From an uncultured Acetatifactor sp. (lineage in GTDB: Bacteria; Bacillota; Clostridia; Lachnospirales; Lachnospiraceae), in the NCBI GenBank assembly GCA_947629645.1, contig CANREV010000009.1, positions 22,827-86,826 of the forward strand: a stretch of DNA of 64,000 bases, written 5' to 3'. Positions 17,643 through 27,603 of the stretch are shown here, piece after piece. The notes under the pieces were generated by a model. That model saw only the letters and a program-made list of their open reading frames with translations. It was not told the origin of the DNA and made no database searches. The translations under genes and the position numbers were made by a program. Position 1 is the first letter of the stretch. Each line of letters starts with the position of its first letter.

Positions 17643-19067
17643 ATGGAGAGAAAGAACGCGTGGGAAACTTACGATGCAAAGCATGAAAAAAAATTGGAAA
17701 AGCTGTGTCAGGAATACAGGGAATTTCTGGACAGAGGAAAGACGGAGAGGGAATGTATCGATGTCATTGTAAATACCATTGAAAAAGAAGGATACAGAGA
17801 GCTGGAAACTTTGATCAGAAAGGGAGAGAAGCTTTCCAGGGGCGATAAGGTCTACAGCGTGTGCATGAATAAGTCTGTGGTCATGTTCCAAATCGGCAAA
17901 AAGCCGATGGCGGAGGGTATCAATATCCTGGGAGCGCACATCGACAGTCCCAGACTGGATGTGAAACAGAATCCCCTGTATGAGGACGGCGGGTTTGCCT
18001 ATCTGGACACCCATTATTACGGCGGCGTCAAGAAATATCAGTGGGTCACCATTCCCCTTGCCATTCACGGCGTGGTGGTAAAGAAGGACGGCACTACGGT
18101 GGAAGTGAACGTGGGGGAGAACGAGGATGATCCCGTATTCTTTGTCTCCGATCTGCTGGTCCATCTGGCGCAGGAACAGTTGGAAAAGAAAGCCTCCAAA
18201 GTCATCGAAGGGGAAGCGCTTGATCTGATCATCGGCAACAGGCCTCTCGCCATTGGAGAAAAAGAGGACGAAAGCGGGAAAGAGGAGACGGGGAAAGCGA
18301 AAGAAGCCGTGAAGAAAGGCATTCTGGAGATCCTGAAAAATAGTTATGACATACAGGAGGAAGATTTTCTGTCTGCAGAGCTTGAGATCGTCCCCGCGGG
18401 TAAAGCCAGGGAATCCGGCTTTGACCGCAGCATGATCCTGGCCTACGGGCAGGATGACAGAGTCTGCGCTTTCACCTCCATGCGCGCCATGCTGGATGTG
18501 AAAGATACGGACAGGACAGCCTGCTGTATCCTGGTGGACAAAGAGGAGATCGGCTCTGTGGGAGCAACCGGGATGAAGTCCAGATTTTTTGAAAACGCTG
18601 TGGCGGAGGTGATGGATTTGTGCGGAGAGTACAGCGAGCTGAACGTGAGGAGATGTCTGGCAAAGAGCTGTATGCTTTCCTCAGATGTAAGCAGCGCCTT
18701 CGACCCTTCTTATGCCTCCAGCTTTGACAAGAAAAATGTGGCTTATCTGGGCGGCGGTATGGTGTTCAATAAGTTTACCGGGGCCAGAGGAAAATCCGGC
18801 TCCAATGACGCCAATGCAGAGTATCTGGCTCATTTGAGGAATGTTCTGGACAAAAAGCAGGTCTGCTTCCAGACGGCGGAGCTGGGAAAGGTGGATCTGG
18901 GCGGCGGTGGAACGATTGCATACATTCTCGCCCGCTACGGCATGAATGTGGTGGACAGCGGGGTAGCGGTGCTGAATATGCACGCGCCCTGGGAGGCTAC
19001 CAGTAAAGCGGATGTCTATGAGGCCTACAGAGGATATAAAGCATTTGTGGAAGAGGTCACGATGTGA
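17643..19067 (+). CDS. M18 family zinc aminopeptidase
   Basis: This 474-residue enzyme belongs to the aspartyl-aminopeptidase (M18) family, which trims N-terminal, often acidic, residues in the cytosol. Zinc-site motifs are [12 protein letters not shown] (first His/Asp ligands), [12 protein letters not shown] (catalytic Glu pair), and the C-terminal VLNMHAPWE (His ligand). The ATG at 17643 has the GGAGG TTAGT site restored by the direct repeat of the structured insert. Longer readings back to 17550 run through the insert and are probably not translated. Its TGA overlaps the queA start by 4 bp. Confidence 0.92.
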   Translation: MERKNAWETYDAKHEKKLEKLCQEYREFLDRGKTERECIDVIVNTIEKEGYRELETLIRKGEKLSRGDKVYSVCMNKSVVMFQIGKKPMAEGINILGAHIDSPRLDVKQNPLYEDGGFAYLDTHYYGGVKKYQWVTIPLAIHGVVVKKDGTTVEVNVGENEDDPVFFVSDLLVHLAQEQLEKKASKVIEGEALDLIIGNRPLAIGEKEDESGKEETGKAKEAVKKGILEILKNSYDIQEEDFLSAELEIVPAGKARESGFDRSMILAYGQDDRVCAFTSMRAMLDVKDTDRTACCILVDKEEIGSVGATGMKSRFFENAVAEVMDLCGEYSELNVRRCLAKSCMLSSDVSSAFDPSYASSFDKKNVAYLGGGMVFNKFTGARGKSGSNDANAEYLAHLRNVLDKKQVCFQTAELGKVDLGGGGTIAYILARYGMNVVDSGVAVLNMHAPWEATSKADVYEAYRGYKAFVEEVTM

Positions 19068-20101
19068 GTGAAGAATTAAAAAAGTCACAGTTTTATTTTG
19101 AACTGCCTAAGGAGCTGATCGCCCAGGATCCCTTAAAAGACCGTTCCGCCTCCCGGCTTTTGGTGCTGGACAAAAAGACCGGACAGACTTCCCATCATGT
19201 GTTCCATGAGGTGGCGGATCTGCTGGAGGCGGGCGACTGTCTGGTGTTAAATGATACAAAGGTGATCCCCGCAAGGCTTTTGGGGGAGAGGGAAGACACA
19301 AAAGGCAAAGTGGAAGTGCTGCTTTTGAAGCGCCTGGAGGGAGACGTCTGGGAGACGCTGGTAAAGCCCGGAAAAAGGTGCCGCGTGGGAGCCGGACTGG
19401 TCTTTGGCAATGGATTGCTCAGGGCAAAAGTGCTGGATATGGCGGATGAGGGCAATCGCCTGATACAATTTACCTACGAAGGCATTTTTGAAGAGGTGCT
19501 GGACCGGCTGGGGGAGATGCCGCTGCCTCCCTATATTACCCATAAGCTTCAGGATAAAGACCGCTATCAGACGGTCTATGCCAGATGTCAGGGATCTGCC
19601 GCGGCTCCCACAGCGGGGCTGCATTTTACGAAGGAATTATTGCGGCAGATTGAAAAAAAGGGTGTTGAGATCGCTTATGTGACGTTACATGTGGGGCTTG
19701 GGACTTTCCGGCCGGTGAAGGAAGAAAACGTGCTGGAACATCATATGCATTCCGAATATTACGAGGTGTCCGAAAAAGCCGCCGATCAGATCAACAGGAC
19801 CAAGGAGAGAGGCGGCAGGGTGATCTGCGTGGGAACCACCAGCTGCCGTACCATTGAAAGCGCCGCGGACGAGACCGGGCGGGTGAGGGCAGGAAGCGGA
19901 GATACAAGGATTTTTATCTATCCGGGATACCGTTTTAAGGTGTTGGATGCGCTGATCACCAATTTTCATTTGCCGGAATCCACCCTGGTCATGCTGGTGT
20001 CGGCGCTGGCGGGCAGGGAGCATGTCCTGAACGCATATCAGGAGGCTATAAGCAAAAAGTATCGTTTTTTTAGTTTCGGGGACGCGATGTTTATCAGGTA
20101 A
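19064..20101 (+). CDS. queA: S-adenosylmethionine:tRNA ribosyltransferase-isomerase
   Basis: 345 residues. QueA transfers the ribosyl part of SAM to preQ1 at wobble position 34 of tRNA, making epoxyqueuosine. Family motifs present are [13 protein letters not shown] at the N-terminus, [15 protein letters not shown], the [12 protein letters not shown] loop, [10 protein letters not shown] and [16 protein letters not shown] near the C-terminus. It starts with GTG at 19064 and overlaps the aminopeptidase stop (GTGA), so translation is coupled. No other queuosine gene lies in the window. Confidence 0.96.
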   Translation: MSEELKKSQFYFELPKELIAQDPLKDRSASRLLVLDKKTGQTSHHVFHEVADLLEAGDCLVLNDTKVIPARLLGEREDTKGKVEVLLLKRLEGDVWETLVKPGKRCRVGAGLVFGNGLLRAKVLDMADEGNRLIQFTYEGIFEEVLDRLGEMPLPPYITHKLQDKDRYQTVYARCQGSAAAPTAGLHFTKELLRQIEKKGVEIAYVTLHVGLGTFRPVKEENVLEHHMHSEYYEVSEKAADQINRTKERGGRVICVGTTSCRTIESAADETGRVRAGSGDTRIFIYPGYRFKVLDALITNFHLPESTLVMLVSALAGREHVLNAYQEAISKKYRFFSFGDAMFIR

Positions 20102-20124
20102 ACTGCAAAATGGAGGGTCAGTTT

Positions 20125-20463
20125 ATGGAGGAACGAAGAAAGAACAAAAGAACCCGTCTGCCTTCTAAGCTTGTGATGAAACAGCTGAGCGGGGAGGGAG
20201 ACAGGCAGATTTCCATTCGTATTGCGGATGTGTCAAAAAGCGGGATCGGGTTTCAATGTAAGGAACAACTCAAAATCGGAGAGGTGTACGAGGCTTTCCT
20301 GACCATCTGGACGAAAGAAGTCATCCATGCCTTCCTTCAGATTGTGCGCGTTGAGGTCAGGGGAAGAACCTATTCTTACGGTGCGATATTTATGGGAATG
20401 TCGGATGCGGACTTAGCCAGAATCGAGGTTTATCAGACGATTGAGGACACCAGAAAACATTAG
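20125..20463 (+). CDS. PilZ-domain protein
   Basis: This 112-residue protein is a single PilZ domain. It carries the cyclic-di-GMP-binding RxxxR region near the N-terminus (RRKNKRTRLPSK) and the second motif DVSKSGIGF (D/NxSxxG). It is therefore a likely c-di-GMP receptor with no attached effector domain. ATG 20125 is preferred because GGAGG lies eight bases before it; an in-frame ATG at 20110 has none. It follows queA by 23 bp and overlaps the VanZ-like frame, so the three may share a transcript. Confidence 0.82.
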   Translation: MEERRKNKRTRLPSKLVMKQLSGEGDRQISIRIADVSKSGIGFQCKEQLKIGEVYEAFLTIWTKEVIHAFLQIVRVEVRGRTYSYGAIFMGMSDADLARIEVYQTIEDTRKH

Positions 20464-20971
20464 AAGGATTATAGTCACGGCAGTCGCCGGGGCGCTTTTG
20501 TTATTGCTTTATTTTGTGATTTTTAGTTTTTCGGCCCAGAATGGGGAGGAATCTTCTTCGCTGAGCCTGAAAATTTCCGCCAAATGTGTGGATGTGCTTC
20601 AGTCTCTCTCGGGGGGAGGATGGAGTAAAGCTAAGCTGATACAGTTGACGGAAGCCTTGGAGCATCCTATCAGGAAGCTGGCGCATTTTTCCGAGTACGC
20701 CTGTATGGGTGTCCTGGTATTTGTACTCTGGGACCAGTGGATGAAGCGCGGAAGGCGGTTATATCTTCTTTCGATCGCATGGGTGGCGGTATCCGCGGCG
20801 GCAGATGAGATTCATCAGTTGTTTGTGCCGGACCGGTACGGCTCTTTTGCAGATGTCTGTTTAGATGTCTGCGGAGGAGCTTTTGGCATGCTGTTTTGTA
20901 TTGTTCTTGGGAAGATGGCAGGCCGGGCGGGAAAAAAGCGGCGAAAGCGCAAAGATAAGGTCCAGGGATAA
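20441..20971 (+). CDS. VanZ-like membrane protein
   Basis: About 176 residues. There is a membrane span at residues ~9-28 and two or three more from ~80 on. The VanZ family core is present: EHPIRKLAHFSEYACMGVLVFVL, then AADEIHQLFVPDRYGSFADVCLDVCGGAFGM. VanZ relatives are linked to teicoplanin resistance in one operon, but most chromosomal ones have no known role. The start is TTG 20441, inside the PilZ gene and without a good ribosome binding site, so it probably depends on coupling. The tail is strongly basic. Confidence 0.78.
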   Translation: MRTPENIRRIIVTAVAGALLLLLYFVIFSFSAQNGEESSSLSLKISAKCVDVLQSLSGGGWSKAKLIQLTEALEHPIRKLAHFSEYACMGVLVFVLWDQWMKRGRRLYLLSIAWVAVSAAADEIHQLFVPDRYGSFADVCLDVCGGAFGMLFCIVLGKMAGRAGKKRRKRKDKVQG

Positions 20972-20978
20972 GGCGCCT

Positions 20979-21008
20979 AAAGGCAGCGGCCAAACCGCTG
21001 CCTTTATT
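20979..21008. terminator. Terminator after the VanZ-like gene
   Basis: AAAGGCAGCGG (20979-20989) pairs with CCGCTGCCTTT (20995-21005), an 11-bp stem with a 5-base loop, then ATTT. The tyrA stop codon of the opposite strand (21004-21006) lies at its edge, so it may serve both convergent units. Confidence 0.75.
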
Positions 21009-22104
21009 TGCGTATACTCAGAGTATATCCTTCCTTTTCCAGTAACGAAGCGGCTGTCTGAAGGGCTGTTTCCCCGTAAAATTCCAGCTGCAGCACTCCG
21101 TCTTCGGCCTCTCGGTTGTGCGTGATGCCGATGTTTTTGATATTGATATCACGGTCTGCTAAGAGCGTCACGATGCGGGCCAGCGCACCGGCTTTATCCG
21201 CAATGTCCGCGCAGAGGATAAAAGACTTTTTGATAGGGCCGCTGGAAGCGCCGCTAAAGGAATCACGGTAGATGCGGGCGCTGTCAAAAAAATCATATAA
21301 TTCTTTTTTGTCTCTTTCGTCAAGCGCTCTTTTGAACGCAGAGAGAGCATCGATATAATTCCCCAGTAAATCAGATATGTTGGATGTATTGGTGAGGCAG
21401 ATCTGCTGCCACATCAGGGGGGAGGAGGATGCGATTCTTGTGATGTCTTTAAAGCCTCCCGCGGCCACCAGTTTCATAATGCCGTCCTCAGAATCGCTCT
21501 CCCGCACCAGATTCACCAGGGAAGAGGCCACGACATGGGGCAGATGGCTGATGGCAGCCGTGATGTAGTCGTGTTTCCGAAAATCCAGCACCAGCGGGAT
21601 GGCTCCCATGGCGGATACAAGGTTTCGGTAGGCTTCCAGCCTTTTGGTAGGCACTTTTTCGGTGGGCGTCAGAATATAGTAGGCATTTTCCAGGAGGGAT
21701 GACTTAGAGTTGGCAAACCCTGTGCGCTCGCTGCCGGCCATAGGGTGTCCGCCGATGAAACAGTGCTCCAGTCCGGCTTCCCGGACAGCCTCGTGGATGG
21801 CTGTTTTTACGCTGCCCACATCCGTCAGAAGACACTGGGGCTTGAGAATCCGTCTGACAGCTTCCAGATTGGCATCGTTCTTCTGTACGGGAGCGCACAG
21901 AAAAATATAGTCGCAGCAGGAGAAACGCTCATCGATGGCGTCCGCCGCCACATCCACGATGCGCTGCATAGCGGCCAGTTTCAGGGAATCATCGTTTATA
22001 TCGTAGGCAATGATTTGTATTCCGGCATCAGATTGCTTCAAAGCTTTGGCGATAGAACCTCCGATCAGTCCTAAACCGATAAAACCGCAAGTTAACTGAG
22101 ACAT
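21004..22104 (-). CDS. tyrA: Prephenate dehydrogenase with C-terminal ACT domain
   Basis: 366 residues. TyrA oxidises prephenate to 4-hydroxyphenylpyruvate in tyrosine synthesis. The NAD(P)-binding motif is GFIGLGLIGGSIAKALK at the N-terminus. The conserved catalytic segment is GGHPMAGSERTGF, followed by HDYITAAISHLPHV. The C-terminal ~75 residues (DIADKAGALARIVTLLADRDINIKNIG) form an ACT domain, expected to bind tyrosine for feedback control. GGAGG lies nine bases before the ATG, with its own promoter at 22128-22156. It is a single-gene unit convergent with the PilZ/VanZ genes. Confidence 0.95.
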   Translation of the reverse strand: MSQLTCGFIGLGLIGGSIAKALKQSDAGIQIIAYDINDDSLKLAAMQRIVDVAADAIDERFSCCDYIFLCAPVQKNDANLEAVRRILKPQCLLTDVGSVKTAIHEAVREAGLEHCFIGGHPMAGSERTGFANSKSSLLENAYYILTPTEKVPTKRLEAYRNLVSAMGAIPLVLDFRKHDYITAAISHLPHVVASSLVNLVRESDSEDGIMKLVAAGGFKDITRIASSSPLMWQQICLTNTSNISDLLGNYIDALSAFKRALDERDKKELYDFFDSARIYRDSFSGASSGPIKKSFILCADIADKAGALARIVTLLADRDINIKNIGITHNREAEDGVLQLEFYGETALQTAASLLEKEGYTLSIRK

Positions 22105-22127
22105 AGCGTTGTACCTCCACTCGTTTC

Positions 22128-22156
22128 ACTATAGCACTTTAACGTGCGAAAAACAA
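22128..22156 (-). promoter_or_regulatory. tyrA promoter
   Basis: Minus strand: TTGTTT (22151-22156), a 17-base spacer and TATAGT (22128-22133). Confidence 0.6.
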
Positions 22157-22196
22157 GAAAAACTTGAGAAACAGACAATAAGAATCCAATATTCTA

Positions 22197-22225
22197 TTGT
22201 AAAAAGAGAGAATATTTAGTAAAAT
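22197..22225 (+). promoter_or_regulatory. Promoter of the EF-G paralogue
   Basis: TTGTAA (22197-22202), a 17-base spacer and TAAAAT (22220-22225). It leaves a leader of ~77 bases before ATG 22309. Confidence 0.55.
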
Positions 22226-22308
22226 GTACTTATAGCGGGCTTGGTTTCAGAATTTTTTTGGACAAAAGGCCCAAATAATAAGCAAAAGGCTATGGAATGG
22301 AGGATCCT

Positions 22309-24402
22309 ATGAAAGTTTACACAACCGACAAGATTAGAAATGTTGTGCTGTTAGGTCACGGCGGCAGCGGAAAGACCAGTCTGGCGGAAAGCTTTGCCTA
22401 TCTGGCCGGCATCACTTCCCGGATGGGAAAGGTAGCCGATGGCAACACCATAAGCGATTACGGCAAGGAAGAACAGAAGCGTAAGTTTTCCATCAATACT
22501 TCCGTGATCCCCATCGAGTGGGAAGGGTGCAAGATCAATGTTCTCGATGCTCCCGGCTATTTTGATTTTGTGGGTGAGATGGAGGAGGCGGTCAGCGCGG
22601 CAGGCGCCGCCATCATCGTGGTGAACGGCAAGGCCGGTGTGGAAGTCGGCACACAGAAAGCATGGGAACTCTGTGAAAAATATAAGCTGCCCAGAATCGT
22701 ATATGTCTCCAATATGGATGTGGATAATGCTTCGTTCCGTCAGGTAGTGGAGGATATGACGCGTCTTTATGGCAAGAAGATGGCGCCTTTTAATCTGCCT
22801 ATCCGCGAAAACGAAAAGTTTGTGGGATATGTGAATGTGATCACCGAGTCCGGCAACCGCTGGCAGGGAAAGGAAGTAGTGCCCTGCGAGGTGCCGGAAT
22901 ACAGCAAGGCCAATCTGCAGATCTGCCGGGATACGCTGATGGAAGCTGTCGCGGAGACCAGCGAGGAGATGATGGAGCGTTATTTCGGCGGAGAGAGTTT
23001 CTCCGAGGCGGAGATCAGGGCGGCGCTGCGCACCAATGTCTGCGAGTGCAGCATCTTCCCCATGACCATGGGATCCAACGTTTTATGTCAGGGCGTTTAC
23101 ACGCTGCTGGACGATATCGTGAAATATTTCCCCAGCCCTGAAAACAGACAGGTGGCCGGCATCAATATGAAGACCAATGAAATCTACCATGCGGACTATG
23201 ACTTCTCCAAAGCGAAATCCGCTTATATCTGGAAGACCATCGTGGATCCTTTCATTGGTAAATACTCTCTGATCAAGGTAAATTCCGGTGTGTTTAAGAC
23301 CGATGACCTGATCTATAACGTGGACCGCGATATTGAAGAGAAGATCGGAAAAATCTATGTCCTTCAGGGTAATAAGCCTGTTGAGGTGCCGGAGCTCCAC
23401 GCCGGAGATATCGGCGCGCTGGCAAAGCTGACTGCGGCGAGGACCGGAAACAGCCTTTCCACCAAGGCTACCACGATCAAATACGGCAAGTTTGAAATCT
23501 CCGTTCCCTATACTTATATGCGGTATAAGCCTAAGAACAAGGCTGATATTGATAAGATCTCCCAGGCGCTGCAGAAACTGACTCATGAGGACCAGACGCT
23601 GAAAGTAGTGAACGATGCGGAAAACAGGCAGACGCTGCTTTACGGCATGGGCGAACAGCACCTGGAAATTGTCGTCAGCAGACTTTTAAATGAGTATAAA
23701 GTGGATGTGGAGCTGGTAAAACCTAAAATCGCATACAGGGAAACGATCAAGGGCAAGTCGGATGTGGAGGCTAAGTACAAGAAACAGTCCGGCGGACACG
23801 GACAGTACGGTCATGTAAAAATGCGATTCTCCTCTTCCGATGATCTGGATAAGCCTTTCGTGTTCGAGCAGGAAGTGGTAGGCGGCGCCGTGCCGAAGAA
23901 TTATTTCCCCGCAGTGGAAAAAGGCCTTCAGGAGTCTGTTCTCAAAGGTCCTCTGGCCGCTTATCCGGTAGTGGGCGTGAAGGCTGTTTTGTACGATGGT
24001 TCTTATCACCCTGTGGATTCTTCCGAGCAGGCTTTTAAGATGGCTACCATACAGGCTTTCAAGAAAGGGTTTATGGAGGCTAAGCCGGTGCTGCTTGAGC
24101 CGATTGCCGCCTTGAAAGTGACGGTGCCCGATGCCTACACGGGAGACGTCATGGGAGATTTGAACAAGAGAAGAGGACGGGTGCTGGGGATGAACCCCGC
24201 GGCAGGCGGCAGACAGATCATTGAGGCCGATATCCCTATGAGCAGCCTCTTTGGTTACTGTACCGACCTTCGTTCCATGACGGGCGGCAGAGGGGAATAT
24301 TCCTACGAGTTTGCGCGCTACGAGCAGGCGCCTTCCGATGTGCAGGAGAAGGAAGTGGCGGCAAGGGCGGCCAAGGTTGCGGAGAACAGCGCGGAGGATT
24401 AA
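22309..24402 (+). CDS. EF-G paralogue (FusA2-type translational GTPase)
   Basis: 697 residues with the five-domain EF-G layout. G1 is GHGGSGKTSL and G3 is DAPGYFDF. G4 is SNMD where canonical EF-G has NKMD, and the switch I region reads EEQKRKFSI, unlike canonical EF-G. Domain IV has GGHGQYGHVKM, and the C-terminus has SLFGYCTDLRSMTGGRGEYSYEF. These mark the secondary EF-G lineage rather than the main fusA, which normally sits with rpsL/rpsG. Its in vivo role is not established. ATG 22309 follows GGAGG by five bases. It is monocistronic, with the leuS promoter starting right after the stop. Confidence 0.88.
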   Translation: MKVYTTDKIRNVVLLGHGGSGKTSLAESFAYLAGITSRMGKVADGNTISDYGKEEQKRKFSINTSVIPIEWEGCKINVLDAPGYFDFVGEMEEAVSAAGAAIIVVNGKAGVEVGTQKAWELCEKYKLPRIVYVSNMDVDNASFRQVVEDMTRLYGKKMAPFNLPIRENEKFVGYVNVITESGNRWQGKEVVPCEVPEYSKANLQICRDTLMEAVAETSEEMMERYFGGESFSEAEIRAALRTNVCECSIFPMTMGSNVLCQGVYTLLDDIVKYFPSPENRQVAGINMKTNEIYHADYDFSKAKSAYIWKTIVDPFIGKYSLIKVNSGVFKTDDLIYNVDRDIEEKIGKIYVLQGNKPVEVPELHAGDIGALAKLTAARTGNSLSTKATTIKYGKFEISVPYTYMRYKPKNKADIDKISQALQKLTHEDQTLKVVNDAENRQTLLYGMGEQHLEIVVSRLLNEYKVDVELVKPKIAYRETIKGKSDVEAKYKKQSGGHGQYGHVKMRFSSSDDLDKPFVFEQEVVGGAVPKNYFPAVEKGLQESVLKGPLAAYPVVGVKAVLYDGSYHPVDSSEQAFKMATIQAFKKGFMEAKPVLLEPIAALKVTVPDAYTGDVMGDLNKRRGRVLGMNPAAGGRQIIEADIPMSSLFGYCTDLRSMTGGRGEYSYEFARYEQAPSDVQEKEVAARAAKVAENSAED

Positions 24403-24409
24403 AAAAGAA

Positions 24410-24438
24410 TTGACAGATCCGGTAAAACGGGATAAAAT
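24410..24438 (+). promoter_or_regulatory. leuS promoter
   Basis: TTGACA (24410-24415), a 17-base spacer and TAAAAT (24433-24438). The start is expected near 24445. Confidence 0.78.
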
Positions 24439-24444
24439 AGGCGT

Positions 24445-24734
24445 TAGTTTATGAATACAGACTGACGTTGATGAGGAGTATTAAGAATATCGGACTTTCA
24501 GAGAGCTATCGGGCGGTGGAAGATGGCAGCGAGATATTCCCAACTGGCCTCGGAGTTCTCTCCTGAAGCGTATGGCGTGGGTAGGGAGGTGCGGCCGATC
24601 CCGTTACAGATCAAAAGTGCGCAGTGCGGACCGATGGGCGCAAACGTCCGGTGAAGACGGTTTTTCGCCCTGCGAATTAGAGTGGTACCACGGAACATGA
24701 GCCCTTTCGTCTCTAAATGGCGAAAGGGCTTTTT
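24445..24734 (+). promoter_or_regulatory. T-box riboswitch, tRNA-Leu responsive
   Basis: The leader carries the T-box core GTGGTACCACGG (around 24682-24693). Its terminator has arms AGCCCTTTCG (24700-24709) and CGAAAGGGCT (24721-24730) followed by TTTT. In Stem I the 3' side reads CCCAACTGGCCTCGGAG, which suits a CTG (Leu) specifier codon by position relative to the conserved GAG. The specifier choice is inference; the T-box and terminator are directly visible. Confidence 0.92.
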
Positions 24735-24834
24735 AGCGCTCCGCGGGAGCGCGATTCTATGGCGGAATCCGCAAAAGCAGCGCCGCGGCGGATGAAAAAA
24801 GGAAATGGGCGCGCAAAGAGAGGAGAAAACAAAA

Positions 24835-27249
24835 ATGGCAGTACCTTATAATCACCATGAGGTGGAATCCAAATGGCAGGCTGTGTGGGATGAGGAAAAA
24901 GCTTTCAGGACTTCTGACGATCATTCCAAGCCCAAATATTACGCATTGGTAGAGTTTCCTTATCCTTCCGGACAGGGGCTCCACGTGGGACATCCCAGAC
25001 CGTACACCGCGCTGGATATTGTGGCGAGAAAGAGGAGGATGCAGGGCTATAACGTGCTCTATCCCATGGGCTGGGACGCATTCGGGCTCCCCACGGAAAA
25101 TTACGCCATCAAAAACCACATCCATCCGAGGATCGTCACCGAAAACAATGTGAAGCGTTTCAAGGCGCAGCTTCACGCGCTGGGGTATTCCTTCGACTGG
25201 GACAGGGAGATCAACACCACCGATCCCGATTATTACAAGTGGACCCAGTGGATCTTCTTGAAGCTGTTTAAAGCGGGACTGGCTTACAAGGCTGAGATGC
25301 CTATCAACTGGTGCACTTCCTGCAAGGTGGGGCTGGCTAACGAGGAAGTGGTCAACGGCGTCTGCGAGCGGTGCGGGTCGGAAGTGGTCAGAAAAGTGAA
25401 AAGCCAGTGGATGCTTAAGATCACGGAGTACGCGGATAAGCTGATACAGGGGCTGGACACGGTGGATTACATTGACCGGGTCAAAGTCTCCCAGCGCAAC
25501 TGGATCGGAAAATCCCAGGGCGCGGAAGTGGACTTTGCCCTTACCGGCAAGGACGAGAAGCTGCGCGTTTATACCACCCGTCCCGATACTTTGTTCGGCG
25601 CCACATATATGGTGGTCTCCCCGGAGCATCCTCTGATCGATAAGTATAAAGAGGAAATCGAAAATTATGACGAGCTGATGCGGTATCGGGAGCAGGCGGC
25701 GAAAAAGTCTGATTTTGAACGCACCGAGCTTGCGAAAGACAAGACAGGCGTACAGATCCGCGGACTGACCGCCACCAATCCCGTCAACCAAAAAGAGATC
25801 CCGATCTGGATCTCGGATTATGTGCTGATGACTTACGGTACCGGCGCTATCATGGCGGTGCCCGCCCATGACGAAAGAGACTGGGATTTCGCGAAGAAAT
25901 TTGATCTGCCCATTGTGGAAGTGGTGGCGGGAAGCCCTGTCAGCGTGCAGGAGCAGGTATACACCGATGTGGCCACAGGGACCTTGGTAAATTCCGACTT
26001 CTTAAACGGTCTTTCCGTTGCCGAGGCAAAGGAAAAGATCATCAGCTTTTTGGAGGAGAAGGGGATCGGGCAAAGAAAAACCAACTTTAAACTGCGCGAC
26101 TGGGTCTTCTCCAGACAGCGTTACTGGGGAGAGCCTATTCCGATCGTAAAATGCGAAAAATGCGGTTATGTTCCTCTGGACGAGAGCGAACTGCCGCTCA
26201 TGCTTCCCGAGGTAGAGTCCTATGAACCCACCGACAACGGAGAGTCCCCGCTGGCGGCCATGGACGAATGGGTGAACACCACCTGTCCCTGCTGTAAAGG
26301 CCCGGCAAAGAGGGAAACGGACACCATGCCGCAGTGGGCGGGCTCGTCCTGGTATTTTTTAAGGTATACGGATCCTGACAACAAGGAGGCTCTGGCCAGC
26401 AAAGAGGCGCTGGATTACTGGATGCCGGTAGACTGGTATAACGGGGGAATGGAACACACAACGCTGCACCTTCTTTACTCCAGATTCTGGCACAGGTTTT
26501 TGTACGATCAGGGTGTGGTGCCCTGTCCCGAGCCTTATCAGAAGCGGACCAGCCACGGCATGATCCTTGGCTCTAACGGGGAGAAAATGTCCAAGTCCAG
26601 AGGAAATGTGGTCAATCCGGACGATATCGTGAGAGAGTACGGCGCGGATACGCTTCGCACCTATGAAATGTTTATCGGCGCGTTCGACTTAAGCGCGGCA
26701 TGGAGCGAGGACGGCGTGAAAGGTTGCCGCAGATTTCTGGAGAGAGTGTGGAAGCTTCAGGATATTTTAGTGGATGGGGACGGCTACAGCACGGATCTGG
26801 AGACCAGGATGCACCAGACCATCAGGAAAGTGTCCTCAGACTTTGAAAATCTCAAATACAATACCGCGATTGCAGCCATGATGGCCCTGATCAATGAATT
26901 CTACAGGAAAAACCAGGTTACAAGGGGAGAGTACAAAACATTTCTGACACTCTTAAATCCCGTGGCGCCCCACATTACAGAGGAATTGTGGCAGACGGCC
27001 GGTTATGAGGGAAGGGTATATCAGACCGCATGGCCGGAGTATGACGAGGCGAAAACGGTGGAGAGCACCGTGGAAGTGGGCGTACAGGTGAACGGAAAAA
27101 TGCGTGTGGCTATCACTGTCTCCAAGGATGAAGATAAGGATAAAGTGATCGCCATGGCAAAAGAAGCGCTGGGCGATAAGCTGTCCGGCACCGTAGTCAA
27201 GGAGATCTATGTGCCGGGAAGGCTTGTGAATCTGGTGGTGAAACCCTAA
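24835..27249 (+). CDS. leuS: Leucyl-tRNA synthetase
   Basis: 804 residues, a class I synthetase. The HIGH motif appears as HVGH in [16 protein letters not shown]. The CP1 editing domain includes [14 protein letters not shown] and [15 protein letters not shown], and KMSKS is [10 protein letters not shown]. Cys clusters around CTSCKVG...CERCG and CEKCGYV...CPCCKG are the usual zinc-knuckle-like regions. ATG 24835 is chosen: AGGAG lies nine bases upstream and homologues begin [11 protein letters not shown]. An in-frame ATG at 24805 is less likely. It is controlled by the T-box leader. Confidence 0.97.
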   Translation: MAVPYNHHEVESKWQAVWDEEKAFRTSDDHSKPKYYALVEFPYPSGQGLHVGHPRPYTALDIVARKRRMQGYNVLYPMGWDAFGLPTENYAIKNHIHPRIVTENNVKRFKAQLHALGYSFDWDREINTTDPDYYKWTQWIFLKLFKAGLAYKAEMPINWCTSCKVGLANEEVVNGVCERCGSEVVRKVKSQWMLKITEYADKLIQGLDTVDYIDRVKVSQRNWIGKSQGAEVDFALTGKDEKLRVYTTRPDTLFGATYMVVSPEHPLIDKYKEEIENYDELMRYREQAAKKSDFERTELAKDKTGVQIRGLTATNPVNQKEIPIWISDYVLMTYGTGAIMAVPAHDERDWDFAKKFDLPIVEVVAGSPVSVQEQVYTDVATGTLVNSDFLNGLSVAEAKEKIISFLEEKGIGQRKTNFKLRDWVFSRQRYWGEPIPIVKCEKCGYVPLDESELPLMLPEVESYEPTDNGESPLAAMDEWVNTTCPCCKGPAKRETDTMPQWAGSSWYFLRYTDPDNKEALASKEALDYWMPVDWYNGGMEHTTLHLLYSRFWHRFLYDQGVVPCPEPYQKRTSHGMILGSNGEKMSKSRGNVVNPDDIVREYGADTLRTYEMFIGAFDLSAAWSEDGVKGCRRFLERVWKLQDILVDGDGYSTDLETRMHQTIRKVSSDFENLKYNTAIAAMMALINEFYRKNQVTRGEYKTFLTLLNPVAPHITEELWQTAGYEGRVYQTAWPEYDEAKTVESTVEVGVQVNGKMRVAITVSKDEDKDKVIAMAKEALGDKLSGTVVKEIYVPGRLVNLVVKP

Positions 27250-27302
27250 AGAGCCGCGCGGCGCTGCGCGCAGCATTATGCCGGGGAGGCACATGGTTTT
27301 AA

Positions 27303-27330
27303 CCAAAAGGGGCGGTCATTGACCGCCCTT
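27303..27330 (-). terminator. Terminator of the 27.3-28.0 kb minus-strand pair
   Basis: On the minus strand AAGGGCGGTCA is followed after one base by TGACCGCCCC and TTTT. The TGA stop of the 95-residue gene lies inside the hairpin. It may also stop leuS read-through, although the T run on that side is poor. Confidence 0.7.
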
Positions 27331-27603
27331 GATGTTTTTCTCCAATATACGGTTGATCTGCTCTAATTCTTCTTCTGTGCTGTATTTTTGTACGGCTTTG
27401 ATGGCCGCCTGTATTTCGCCGGGCGTGAAAGTAAGATTTTCTTTCTTGGCCTGCTGCAGCATGGGCATCAAAAGCAGCAGCATCTCCTTCTGGCTCTTGC
27501 CCTGTGTCCGGGTAAAAATCCTTGTCAGAAAATCCAGCTTTTTGGGAGAGATATTTTTGACCAGTTCATCAGACATCCATTTGGGCCTATCCTGTTCTTC
27601 CAT
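27316..27603 (-). CDS. Hypothetical protein, 95 residues, helical
   Basis: I do not recognise this protein. It is charged and helix-rich with no signal peptide or membrane span. It contains ISPKKLDFLTRIFTRTQGKSQKEMLLLLMPMLQQAK and TPGEIQAAIKAVQKYSTEEELEQINRILE. ATG 27603 follows GGAGG by six bases; the longer frame from 27684 overlaps the upstream gene and lacks a site. It overlaps the end of the 151-residue gene by 17 bp, so the two are co-translated. Repeated Met/Leu heptads in both suggest they may interact. Confidence 0.7.
   Translation of the reverse strand: MEEQDRPKWMSDELVKNISPKKLDFLTRIFTRTQGKSQKEMLLLLMPMLQQAKKENLTFTPGEIQAAIKAVQKYSTEEELEQINRILEKNIKGGQ

Noticed and set aside
17497..17772. 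91-codon plus-strand frame after pheT
   Set aside because: It reads through the hairpin insert and out of frame into the aminopeptidase gene; the insert is better explained as a structured repeat.
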